From Roseithermus sacchariphilus (GTDB lineage: Bacteria > Bacteroidota > Rhodothermia > Rhodothermales > MEBIC09517), in contig CP030158.1 of assembly GCA_003285105.1 (NCBI GenBank), positions 4,078,449 through 4,142,448 of the forward strand: DNA of 64,000 nucleotides, read 5' to 3'. Made by a program: the position numbers and the translations under genes. Positions 26,847 to 36,194 of this stretch are shown here, one piece after another; the first letter of the stretch is position 1; each line of letters opens with the position of its first letter. The notes below the pieces were generated by a model that was not told where the DNA came from, did not search any database, and was given only the letters and a program-made list of their open reading frames with translations.

Positions 26847-27440
26847 ATGGACTCCGAAGTCCTCCTCACCCTCATCGGTCTGGTCCTGTACTTCCTGTTC
26901 CAGGTCCTCGGCGCCCGGAAACGCGGCCGTCAGAACCAGCCGGCCCCCGAGGCACCACCGCCCGACGCAGAGCCGGCCTCCCTGCCGGACCTCACGCTGG
27001 AGGACGCCCTGCGCGAGATCCGGGAGGCGCTGGGCACCGCCATGGACCCGGAGGCCCGACGCCCCGAACCCGAGCCGTCTGCCGAGGAGCCCGTGCCGAT
27101 CCCCACGGCACCGGACTGGTCGCTGCGCACGGAACCGGCACGTCCGGCGCCCCCGGCCGAGCCTCCCCGTCGGCCGGAGATGCGCCCGGGGCCTGAATTC
27201 GTCCCCCTTGTCTCAGACCACCGGGAGGCCCATTTCCTCGACGAGATCGAGCCGACTCCGCCGTATGAACCCACCTCCACGGTTCTCGGGGAGGCAGACG
27301 ATCTGAACCGCCCCTCCACCTCGGGCCGCCGGGCAGACCTGCTCCGCCGCCTCCGCCGCCCCGACACGATCCGCGACGCCGTGCTGTTGAGCGAGGTCAT
27401 CCAACCCCCTCGCGCCCTGCGCACACAGCGTCGCCGATGA
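26847..27440 (+). CDS. Membrane-anchored Pro-rich protein of unknown function
   Basis: The 197-residue protein has one N-terminal membrane helix (VLLTLIGLVLYFLFQVLGA) followed by a basic stop and a long Pro/Glu-rich, probably disordered region. The C-terminus (LLRRLRRPDTIRDAVLLSEVIQPPRALR) looks conserved and ordered, so it may be a docking helix. I do not recognise the family. It converges with the membrane protein at 27459. Confidence 0.7.
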   Translation: MDSEVLLTLIGLVLYFLFQVLGARKRGRQNQPAPEAPPPDAEPASLPDLTLEDALREIREALGTAMDPEARRPEPEPSAEEPVPIPTAPDWSLRTEPARPAPPAEPPRRPEMRPGPEFVPLVSDHREAHFLDEIEPTPPYEPTSTVLGEADDLNRPSTSGRRADLLRRLRRPDTIRDAVLLSEVIQPPRALRTQRRR

Positions 27441-27458
27441 AGCCCCCGCAGACGCCCC

Positions 27459-27947
27459 TCAGAACGCTTCGGCCGCCGGCTCCTCGCCGCCCTTCTTGAA
27501 CACCGCGGCCCCGATCGCACCCCCGATCGCTCCGAAGATCGACGCGACCACCAGCGCGACGGCTCCGCCGAAGATCCGCTGCCCCCAGCTCTGCCCGGCC
27601 TCCATCTGCTCCCGGATCTGGTCGATCTGCTCCGGCGGCAGCGTCCCCTCGTAGAAGTCGAGGATCCACCGCTGGACGGCCTCCTCCGCATCCAGCCCGA
27701 TCAGGCTGAGCAGGTAGTTGAACGCGAACGAGATCACCACCCCGCCGAGGGCCGTCAGCAACCCCATCACGGCCCCCTGCCCCGAGGCCAGGGTCAACCG
27801 GTTCGTCTCGGTGTAGTGCCAGACGGCCACCATGGCGCCGGCAATGATCCCGGCGCAGCACAGCAGGTTGATGAAGCCGAGGTACGACGTGGACAGCACC
27901 CCCGTGACGAGGGCACCCAGCAGAATCGATTGCTTCTGATCGGGCAT
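27459..27947 (-). CDS. Small multi-pass membrane protein, unknown function
   Basis: The 162-residue protein has about four membrane segments: SILLGALVTGVLSTSYLGF-INLLCCAGIIAGAMVAVW, AVMGLLTALGGVVISFAFNYLL, and a Gly-rich end (FGGAVALVVASIFGAIGGAIGAAVF). A soluble helical stretch (EEAVQRWILDFYEGTLPPEQ) lies between. The arrangement resembles DUF4199-like Bacteroidota proteins but I cannot assign it. It lies 90 bp downstream of the DUF2085 gene, same strand. Confidence 0.75.
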   Translation of the reverse strand: MPDQKQSILLGALVTGVLSTSYLGFINLLCCAGIIAGAMVAVWHYTETNRLTLASGQGAVMGLLTALGGVVISFAFNYLLSLIGLDAEEAVQRWILDFYEGTLPPEQIDQIREQMEAGQSWGQRIFGGAVALVVASIFGAIGGAIGAAVFKKGGEEPAAEAF

Positions 27948-28037
27948 GGTATCGGAAGAGACGATGGCGAAAACGGGAAGCGGGCGACGACGCGCCTGCC
28001 CGATTATAGGAACCCGGCACCGAGAAAGGAAAGCGCA

Positions 28038-28586
28038 CTACGGCCCGTCGTCGACCAGCCGGGGGTTTCCGGCTGCCTCCCGTGGGCGCCACGCGGCACG
28101 GGCCACCGCCTGCATGAGGTAATGCCCGGCCGCCAGCCCGAACAGCCCGCCCGTGATCGTGCGACTGGCCGGCGTGTTGGCCCACCATCCCAGCACGTCG
28201 CCCAGCCAGTCGATGCTCAGCGGCAGCAACGACGCGGCCAGTACGCAGGGCGCATACCGATCCAGCACCGGCCGCCCGGCACCGAACCAGGCGAAGGCCA
28301 GCACGGCCACCGGCATCGCCGCGTAGATGCCCAGGCAGCGATGACAGACCGCCAGCGGCACGCCGTCGATCTGGAACGAGCGCGACGGCAACTGATGGCA
28401 CACCACGCGAAACCCGGCCATGACCCACCGCCGGACCTCCGGCGGCAGAAACGGGGGCGACACGATCACCCCGACCAGCACCAGCGTCGCGGCCAGCGTG
28501 CCGGCCCACGCCCACGAGAAGCCCGGCTTCGCGGCGCCCGGCGCAACGATCGGACGGGCTGGCCCTTCAGGTACGGAACGATTCAT
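28038..28586 (-). CDS. DUF2085 membrane protein
   Basis: The 182-residue protein shows the DUF2085 signature CHQLPSRSFQIDGVPLAVCHRCLGIY, given here as CHQLPSRSF and LAVCHRCLGIY, which includes conserved Cys and His residues that suggest metal or redox chemistry. About four membrane helices surround it. Start at 28586 (MNRSVPEG) is chosen; the longer frame runs into the groES control region. The function of the family is unknown. Confidence 0.88.
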   Translation of the reverse strand: MNRSVPEGPARPIVAPGAAKPGFSWAWAGTLAATLVLVGVIVSPPFLPPEVRRWVMAGFRVVCHQLPSRSFQIDGVPLAVCHRCLGIYAAMPVAVLAFAWFGAGRPVLDRYAPCVLAASLLPLSIDWLGDVLGWWANTPASRTITGGLFGLAAGHYLMQAVARAAWRPREAAGNPRLVDDGP

Positions 28587-28648
28587 CAAAAAGGGAAAAA
28601 GGCAGACGACGGCCCTGGAACAAGATGATTTTCGGCCCTGTTGAACGG

Positions 28649-28675
28649 CTGGCACTCACAAACGGAGAGTGCTAA
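28649..28675 (+). promoter_or_regulatory. CIRCE element (HrcA operator) before groES
   Basis: CTGGCACTC, nine bases, GAGTGCTAA reproduces the CIRCE consensus TTAGCACTC-N9-GAGTGCTAA with two changes in the left arm. It lies 91 bp before the groES start. HrcA is expected to repress groESL here and release it on heat stress. Confidence 0.93.
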
Positions 28676-28765
28676 CAATGACCATCAGGACCGGGGGAGC
28701 GGCGGGTGCCGTTCTCCCTTAACGACGCCCTTACCCACAAGTTTAACCTCAAGGAGGATCGAGAC

Positions 28766-29053
28766 ATGGCATCGATCAAACCGCTGGGCGACCGCGTGGT
28801 TGTCCGCCCCGAGCCGGCCGAGGAGAAGACCTCCAGCGGCCTCTACATCCCGGACACGGCCAAAGAGAAGCCCCAGCGCGGCACCATCGTCGCCGTCGGT
28901 CCCGGCCGCATCGAGAACGGCACCAAGATCGACATGACCGTCAAGGAAGGGGACACCGTGCTCTACGGCAAATACGCCGGCACCGAGATCACCCTGGGCG
29001 ACGAGGAAGTGCTGATCATGCGCGAGTCGGACATTCTGGGCATCGTGGAGTAA
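28766..29053 (+). CDS. groES: Co-chaperonin GroES
   Basis: The 95-residue protein shows the family landmarks: [27 protein letters not shown], the mobile loop region, [14 protein letters not shown] and [11 protein letters not shown]. It caps the GroEL chamber as a heptamer. ATG 28766 is preceded by a strong AAGGAGG. The frame is open upstream to 28706 but that part is untranslated leader. Confidence 0.98.
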   Translation: MASIKPLGDRVVVRPEPAEEKTSSGLYIPDTAKEKPQRGTIVAVGPGRIENGTKIDMTVKEGDTVLYGKYAGTEITLGDEEVLIMRESDILGIVE

Positions 29054-29096
29054 TCCCGCCCGTCCGACCGCGCTTTTTTCGTTGTATCCATCCTGA

Positions 29097-30743
<1,647 letters not shown>

Positions 30744-30795
30744 TCCACCCGCCGGATCGCTGCGGAGCCCTCCACACGGGCGTAGCAGCTACACC

Positions 30796-30843
30796 ATGCA
30801 AAAAAGGCAGCGCGGCCCTCGGGCGGCGCTGCCTTTTTTGCAT
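30796..30843. terminator. Bidirectional terminator between groEL and the TerB-like gene
   Basis: Arms 30796-30813 and 30826-30843 are perfect 18-bp reverse complements. A six-base A run lies on one side and a six-base T run on the other, so the element has an intrinsic-terminator form on both strands. It serves groEL (plus) and the double-TerB gene (minus). Confidence 0.93.
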
Positions 30844-30881
30844 GGGCGGCCGTTCAGGATGGCGACCGGTCCGGCCGTCTC

Positions 30882-31694
30882 TCATCCCGTTTCTTCGTCG
30901 GAACCGGGTTCGGCGAACGCGGAGACGCCCCAGGCCTCGGTGAGGTAGTTGATGAGATCCTCCTCATCATCCAGGAAGACGCCGTCGGCATTGGCGATCT
31001 GCACGAGGTCGTCGAGCGCGGCCTGGCGCTGCGCCTCGGGCAGGCCGTCCCGCACCGCCGTGACGGCGGCCAGGATCCGCTCTTCGGACGGCCCCCGGGC
31101 ATACTGCTCCATGGCCGTGCTGAGGATCGCACGCACCTCCTCCTCGGCCAGATGCGGCTGCCGGGCACGCAACCGGGCCAGCATGACCCGGATCTCGTCC
31201 GGGCTGAGGGTATGGTCCGTGCCGTAGGCGAGCACGAGGTACAGATAAGCCAGGTGGTGGAGCACGCCCCAGTCGCCGCGTGAGCCTTCGGTCAGCAGGC
31301 GCGGCGGCATGTACTCGTCCAGGTTGATGTCCCAGTGCGAGGCCAGGCGCAGGAGCAGCGCCCGCTCGTCGTCGAGCACCAGGCCATCGGCGCGGGCGAT
31401 CTGGACCAGGTCCTCCAGCACGGCCCGTCGCTGCGCCGGTGTGAGGTGATCCCGCAGCGCGATGACGGCCTCCAGGGCGGGCCGGTGCGGTTCTTCCGCG
31501 TCGAGGTACGCGGCCAGCGCCTCGGTGACGACGTCCTGCACCTCGGCCGGGTCGAGGTCCGGGCGGCGCGCCCCGAGGCGCTCCACGATGACGTCGAGTT
31601 CGGCGCTGGTCAGGTAATCGTCGCTCCCATGGGCCATGACCAGGTAGAGGTAGGCCAGCTGGTGCAGCGGATCCGGGGTGTCGGGCTCAGCCAT
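30882..31694 (-). CDS. Tandem TerB-like domain protein
   Basis: The 270-residue soluble, acidic protein consists of two related helical domains (about 8-125 and 142-262). Each has LAYLYLV(M/L)A.G.D..L...E, a central (L/M)..RL.AR.P.L...EV, and ..AQR.A.L.DLVQIA.ADG..LDDE, which is the TerB/DjlA-N pattern with acidic residues that could bind metal. TerB-like proteins are linked to stress and surface sensing, but this one has no Ter neighbours. It is unknown in function. Confidence 0.8.
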   Translation of the reverse strand: MAEPDTPDPLHQLAYLYLVMAHGSDDYLTSAELDVIVERLGARRPDLDPAEVQDVVTEALAAYLDAEEPHRPALEAVIALRDHLTPAQRRAVLEDLVQIARADGLVLDDERALLLRLASHWDINLDEYMPPRLLTEGSRGDWGVLHHLAYLYLVLAYGTDHTLSPDEIRVMLARLRARQPHLAEEEVRAILSTAMEQYARGPSEERILAAVTAVRDGLPEAQRQAALDDLVQIANADGVFLDDEEDLINYLTEAWGVSAFAEPGSDEETG

Positions 31695-31763
31695 GACGAT
31701 GCCGGAGGGAAAGCGTGGAGGGGAAGGACAGGCAGGTACGCCGGGCTATGCCGAAACCTGAGG

Positions 31764-32918
31764 CTATGCTGAAACCTGCGCCCGCGCCTGGCGCGGCAGG
31801 CACAGGGTGAAGACGCTGCCGTGATCTTTGCCGCTGTCTACCTGGATCGAGCCGCCCATGAGATGCACGAGCCGTTCGCAGACGGCGAGGCCGAGCCCCG
31901 TACCCTGATGCGTACGCGCCAGCCCGGTACTTTCCTGAGCGAACTCTTTGAACATATGGGGAAAAAAGGCAGGACCGATCCCGATGCCGGTATCCTCGAC
32001 CCGAAGATACACCTGCCGGTCGTCTGCGTCCACGGAGAGCCGGACGGATCCGTGGTCGGTAAACTTGATGGCGTTATCGACCAGATGGGTCAGGGCCCGC
32101 GTCAGGGCCTCGTGATCGAGTTCGGCCGGCACGGGCGCCTCGCCCCCGGCCACGTCGAAGACCAGCCCTTTTTCCTCGGCACGGGGCCGCATCCCCTCCG
32201 CCACGGCGCGGACCACGTCGGACACGTTGACCACGGCCGGCTTCACCTGCAGGGTGCCGGCCTCCAGCTGCGCCAGATCCACGAGGGCATCCAGCATCCG
32301 CAGCAACCGGTGTCCGCTGCGCTCGATCACCTGCACGAACCGCCGGTGCTCCTCCTGCACGCCCTGGCTGAGCATCGACGTGAACCCGAGGATCACCGTG
32401 AGCGGCGTCCGGATTTCGTGGGTGAGGTTGGTTAGCAGGGACGACGTCAGCCACGCCACCGCCTCCGCCTCGTCGCGGGGGCGAGCGGGGCGATGCCGGC
32501 CTTCGCGGCGGTCGGTGACGTCCAGGCGCATTCCCATGAGCCCGGCGAAACGGCCGTCCGGGAGGTGCCGGGGTACGCCCTGATCGAGCACCCACCGGTA
32601 CCCGCCCTCCCGGACGCGATACCGGTACTCCAGGCGAAACGCCTCCTGACGGCACCGCGCCGCGCGGTAGGCCGCCAGCACGCGCTCGCGGTCGTCCGGG
32701 TGCACGCCCTCGGCCCAGTCGATCTCGGCGCCCGGCCCGGCGAATCGGTGCCAGGGCGCGTTGTCGAAAACGACGTGGCCCTGCTCGTCCGTCATCCAGA
32801 TGAAGAAGGGGGCCGCATCGGCCAGCGTGCGGAAGCGTGCTTCGCTCTCCTGTAGCGCCTGGCGCAGCGCGGCCACCTCGGCCAGCAGATCCTCACGCGA
32901 CGGGTCCGGGTCGGCCAT
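31764..32918 (-). CDS. Cytoplasmic PAS-domain sensor histidine kinase
   Basis: The 384-residue protein has an N-terminal coiled helix (LLAEVAALRQALQESEARF), one PAS/PAC domain (about 30-150; FIWMTDEQGHVVFDN, ending RLDVTDRR), a HisKA domain with phospho-acceptor H167 in NLTHEIRTPL, and an HATPase_c domain with LVDNAIKFTD, VEDTGIGIG and GTGLGLAV. There is no membrane segment. Start at 32918 was chosen because PAS begins soon after and the frame further upstream (to 33251) is Arg/Gly/Pro-rich non-coding sequence. No response regulator is adjacent, so it is an orphan kinase. Confidence 0.92.
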   Translation of the reverse strand: MADPDPSREDLLAEVAALRQALQESEARFRTLADAAPFFIWMTDEQGHVVFDNAPWHRFAGPGAEIDWAEGVHPDDRERVLAAYRAARCRQEAFRLEYRYRVREGGYRWVLDQGVPRHLPDGRFAGLMGMRLDVTDRREGRHRPARPRDEAEAVAWLTSSLLTNLTHEIRTPLTVILGFTSMLSQGVQEEHRRFVQVIERSGHRLLRMLDALVDLAQLEAGTLQVKPAVVNVSDVVRAVAEGMRPRAEEKGLVFDVAGGEAPVPAELDHEALTRALTHLVDNAIKFTDHGSVRLSVDADDRQVYLRVEDTGIGIGPAFFPHMFKEFAQESTGLARTHQGTGLGLAVCERLVHLMGGSIQVDSGKDHGSVFTLCLPRQARAQVSA

Positions 32919-33265
32919 GGATGCGAGCACTCCGAAATGGAAAAGACACGTCGAACGGGAGCAGCATGCCCCGGGTATCCCCGGGGCGCACCAGCGGTAT
33001 GGTAGTAACGGGGCCACACCGCCGGAAAACAATGCGGGAGCCGTTACGGTTCTGGAAGAATTCGGGACGGCGCCCGACCTTCGGCGCGGCCGTCTGCCGG
33101 CCGCGGTGAAATGGCCTCGAAAAGGCAAAGGCCGCCCACGGCCTGCCGGGCCGCCTCGCGAACAAGCCGTTGGAACGAACGTACGTGGAGGCGACGTCCC
33201 CCCCGTCCCGGCTCGACGTCCCCCCCGTCCCGGCTCGTCGCCTGACCACACAGCCCCCGCCGACC
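32919..33265. other. Divergent intergenic region between kinase and ptsN
   Basis: These 347 bases hold a perfect 8-bp stem with a TATC loop (32968-32987) in the kinase leader and a 22-bp tandem repeat nearer ptsN. Both genes should have promoters here; I cannot place them. I see no additional gene. Confidence 0.4.
33192..33235 (+). repeat. Two perfect 22-bp tandem repeats before ptsN
   Basis: The 22-bp unit at 33192-33213 is repeated exactly at 33214-33235, ending 30 bp before the ptsN start codon. It looks like a recent slippage or duplication event and could alter leader length or a binding site. Confidence 0.9.
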
Positions 33266-33745
33266 ATGCACACCACGGAGATTCACCAGTTGCTTTCGCC
33301 TCGGGCCATCTCCGTCGGGTTGCCCGGTGCGACCAAGACCGACGTGCTCAACAACCTGATCGACCTGCTGCAGGGCCACCCCCTGGTGCAGGATCTGGAG
33401 GCGGTCCGCGCGGCCGTCTTCGAGCGCGAGGAGATGATGTCCACCGGCGTCGGCAAGGGCCTTGCGCTGCCCCATGCCAAGACGGCCGCCGTGAGCGGCA
33501 CGGTGGCGGCCTTTGCCGTCACCGCAGCGCCCGTCCCGTTCGACGCCATCGACCACCTGCCGGTCCGGCTGCTGTTTCTGCTCGTCGGGACCGAAGCGGC
33601 CAAGTCGCAGCACATCAAGGTGCTCAGCCGGGTATCCCGTCTGATGAACCAGGAGGCCTTTCGCGAACGGCTCCTGCAGGCCGGCAGCGCCGAGGAAGTC
33701 CTCACCATCTTTACCGAGAGCGAGGCCGAGTTGCTCGAGTTCTGA
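33266..33745 (+). CDS. ptsN: PTS EIIA-Ntr-like protein (PtsN)
   Basis: The 159-residue protein is a mannitol/fructose-class EIIA domain. The phospho-acceptor is H70 in GKGLALPHAKT. MMSTGVGKG and PVRLLFLLVGTEAAKSQHIKVLSRVSRL (in parts) are typical of PtsN, as is the later segment FRERLLQAGSAEEVLTIF. No sugar permease is nearby, which supports a regulatory role. Start at 33266 was chosen over 33170, which would put the 22-bp repeats in frame as unrelated sequence. Confidence 0.9.
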   Translation: MHTTEIHQLLSPRAISVGLPGATKTDVLNNLIDLLQGHPLVQDLEAVRAAVFEREEMMSTGVGKGLALPHAKTAAVSGTVAAFAVTAAPVPFDAIDHLPVRLLFLLVGTEAAKSQHIKVLSRVSRLMNQEAFRERLLQAGSAEEVLTIFTESEAELLEF

Positions 33746-33812
33746 GGGCCGGGCGACCTCTGCCCCCCGCCTGCCGAGCGGCCTCGCGCTTCGCCCGCCA
33801 ACCCCCCCGCCC

Positions 33813-35123
33813 GTGAACGTCACCTACCAGAACATCAAAGGCACCTTCGACATCCTCCCGGACGCACAAGACGGGAGCGACGCGCCCATCCCGGGATCGC
33901 CGGCCTGGCAGTACGTCGAGTCCGTGATTCGCGACGTGATGGCCCGCTACAACATGCTGGAGATCCGCACGCCGATCCTGGAGCCGACGCCGCTCATCGC
34001 CCGCGGCATCGGGCAGTTGACGGACATCGTGGCCAAGGAGATGTTTGCCTTCGAGCGGGGGGACACCCAGTACGTGCTGCGCCCGGAGGTGACGGCGCCG
34101 GTCATGCGGGCCTACCTGCAGCACCGCCTCGACCAGCGCGGCGGTGTGCAGAAGCTGTTCTACATCGGGCCGTGCTTCCGCGCCGAAAGCCCGCAGAAAG
34201 GGCGCTATCGCCAGTTCCACCAGTTCGGCTGCGAGGTCATCGGCAGCCCCGACCCCCGGGCCGATGCCGAAACCATCGCGCTGATGATGGACGTCTACGC
34301 CGCCTTCGGCATCACCGACCTGCGCCTCCGCCTGAACACCCTGGGCGACGAGCAGAGCCGCCCGCGCTACAGGGAAGCCCTCCAGGCCTACCTGGCCCCC
34401 CACGCCGACCGGCTCAGCGAGACGAGCCGCCAGCGCCTGCGCACCAACCCCCTGCGCATCCTCGACACCAAGGACGAACGCGAGCGGGCGCTGCTCGCCG
34501 GAGCCCCCCGGCTCATCGACTTCGTGGACGACGAGAGCCGCGCCTTCTACGAGGAGGTCAAGGCCCTGCTGGACCTGCTGGACATCCCCTACGAAGAGGA
34601 TCCCTTCCTCGTACGTGGCCTGGATTACTACACGCACACGGCCTTCGAGGTCGAGAGCGATAACCTGGGCGCGCAGCGGGCGCTCGGCGGAGGAGGGCGC
34701 TACGACCTGCTCTCCCGCGAGATCGGCAGCAAGCAGGCTGTGCCGGCCGTCGGGTTTGCCGCCGGCATCGAGCGGCTGCTGCTCGAACTGACGGCGCGGG
34801 GCCTGCCGCTGCCCGGCATCCCGGCACCGGACGCCTTCCTCGTGGCCCTCGGCGACGAAGCCACCCGGTGGGTCTTTGCCACCGCCCGCACGCTGCGCCG
34901 GGCCGGGCTCCGCGTCGCGCTGGACCTCAAGGGCCGATCCATGAAGGCGCAGATGCGGGAAGCCAACCGGCAACGGGCTCGCTACACCGTGATCGTCGGC
35001 AAGGACGAACTCGCGGCCCGGCAGGCCCAGGTCAAGCACATGGAAAGCGGCGAGCAGGTGGCCGTCGCCTTCGACGCGCTGGCCGGCTTCCTGCTGGAGC
35101 ACCGCGCCGCCGTCGCCGCCTGA
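33813..35123 (+). CDS. hisS: Histidyl-tRNA synthetase
   Basis: The 436-residue class II synthetase starts at GTG 33813 (NVTYQNIKGTFDILPD). Motif 2 is FYIGPCFRAESPQKGRYRQFHQFG (in parts), and the histidine-specific signatures are LVRGLDYYTHTAFEV and ALGGGGRYDLL; motif 3 is VGFAAGIERLL. The C-terminal anticodon-binding domain spans about 335-436. It charges tRNA-His. It lies 67 bp after ptsN and 33 bp before lgt. Confidence 0.97.
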   Translation: MNVTYQNIKGTFDILPDAQDGSDAPIPGSPAWQYVESVIRDVMARYNMLEIRTPILEPTPLIARGIGQLTDIVAKEMFAFERGDTQYVLRPEVTAPVMRAYLQHRLDQRGGVQKLFYIGPCFRAESPQKGRYRQFHQFGCEVIGSPDPRADAETIALMMDVYAAFGITDLRLRLNTLGDEQSRPRYREALQAYLAPHADRLSETSRQRLRTNPLRILDTKDERERALLAGAPRLIDFVDDESRAFYEEVKALLDLLDIPYEEDPFLVRGLDYYTHTAFEVESDNLGAQRALGGGGRYDLLSREIGSKQAVPAVGFAAGIERLLLELTARGLPLPGIPAPDAFLVALGDEATRWVFATARTLRRAGLRVALDLKGRSMKAQMREANRQRARYTVIVGKDELAARQAQVKHMESGEQVAVAFDALAGFLLEHRAAVAA

Positions 35124-35156
35124 CCGCATCCCCTCCCGCCCCACCTCTGCCCGAGC

Positions 35157-36185
35157 ATGTACCCTCGACTGAGCGACGTCTTCCAGGACCTCTTCGGCAT
35201 CCACCTGCCGATCCCCATCTATTCCTTCGGGGCGATGGTGGCCCTGGCGATCCTGGCGGCGGCCTGGCTGGCCGGCAAGGAGATGGACCGGCTCTATGCC
35301 GAAGGGCGCCTGCCCGGCGTGCGCGTCCCGGCGCCGGCGGACAAGAAAGGCGGCAAGCGCAGCAGGACGTCGCTCACAAGCCCCTCGGCCCTCATCTGGC
35401 CAATGGCCACGCTGGCGGCGGTGATGGGCATCGTCGGCGCCAAGCTGTTCCACATCCTGGAAAACCTGGACGCGTTCCTGATGGACCCGGCCGGGATGCT
35501 CTTCTCCTCGGGCGGCCTCACCTTCTACGGCGGCCTCATCGCCGCGGGCCTGAGCATCGCCTACTACCTCCGCAAGAAAGGCCAGCCCGTGGCGCCCCAC
35601 GCCGACAGCATCGCGCCCGGCCTGATGCTCGCCTACGGCATCGGCCGGATCGGCTGCTACCTCGCCGGCGACGGCGACTGGGGCGTCTGCTCGGACCTGG
35701 CCGACAAGCCGGGCTGGATCCCGGCGTGGCTCTGGTCCGAGCGGTTCCCGAACAGCATCTTCGACCGCAACCCGGCCGACGCGATCCCCTTCGACGCCGC
35801 CGCCTACATGAACTGCCCTCCCGGCGCCGACGGGGTGTTCCCGACGATGCTCTACGAGTTTGCGATGGCGGCGGCCCTCTTCGGCGTGCTCTGGGCGCTG
35901 CGCAAACACCCCTTCCGGGCCGGCTGGCTCTTCTCGCTCTACCTCGTCTTCAACGGCATCGAGCGGTTCCTGATCGAGCAGATCCGCGTCAACAACACCT
36001 TCGACCTGCTCGGCCTGACGGTCACCCAGGCGGAGGTCATCGCGGTCCTCTCGCTGCTGCTCGGCCTGGTCGGGCTGGCGCTGACCTCGAAGAAGCGCCC
36101 TGCGCCCGACCCGGAGGCGACCAACCCGGTGGCGCCCGACCCGGAGGCGGCAGCTACGTCCACACCGACCGCCGGGCACCCCTGA
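35157..36185 (+). CDS. lgt: Prolipoprotein diacylglyceryl transferase
   Basis: The 342-residue membrane enzyme moves diacylglycerol from phosphatidylglycerol to the lipobox cysteine of prolipoproteins. IPIYSFGAMVALAIL and GGLTFYGGLIAAG match conserved segments. The Lgt signature region reads GIGRIGCYLAGDGDWG, the Bacteroidota variant of GRxGNFxNxE. FPTMLYEF and NGIERFLIEQIRVN complete the pattern. It is longer than the ~270-290 residues of enterobacterial Lgt because of a basic insertion (about 63-75) and a periplasmic insertion (about 195-225). Its stop is only nine bases from the convergent GlmU-like gene. Confidence 0.95.
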   Translation: MYPRLSDVFQDLFGIHLPIPIYSFGAMVALAILAAAWLAGKEMDRLYAEGRLPGVRVPAPADKKGGKRSRTSLTSPSALIWPMATLAAVMGIVGAKLFHILENLDAFLMDPAGMLFSSGGLTFYGGLIAAGLSIAYYLRKKGQPVAPHADSIAPGLMLAYGIGRIGCYLAGDGDWGVCSDLADKPGWIPAWLWSERFPNSIFDRNPADAIPFDAAAYMNCPPGADGVFPTMLYEFAMAAALFGVLWALRKHPFRAGWLFSLYLVFNGIERFLIEQIRVNNTFDLLGLTVTQAEVIAVLSLLLGLVGLALTSKKRPAPDPEATNPVAPDPEAAATSTPTAGHP

Positions 36186-36194
36186 CGCCGCCGG

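Noticed and set aside
32919-33251. N-terminal extension of the PAS histidine kinase to 33251
   Set aside because: The extra 111 codons are Arg/Gly/Pro-rich, overlap the 22-bp repeats and precede a clean start for a PAS kinase.
33711-36179. 822-codon minus-strand frame opposite hisS and lgt
   Set aside because: It is a GC-rich shadow; hisS and lgt are certain from their motifs.
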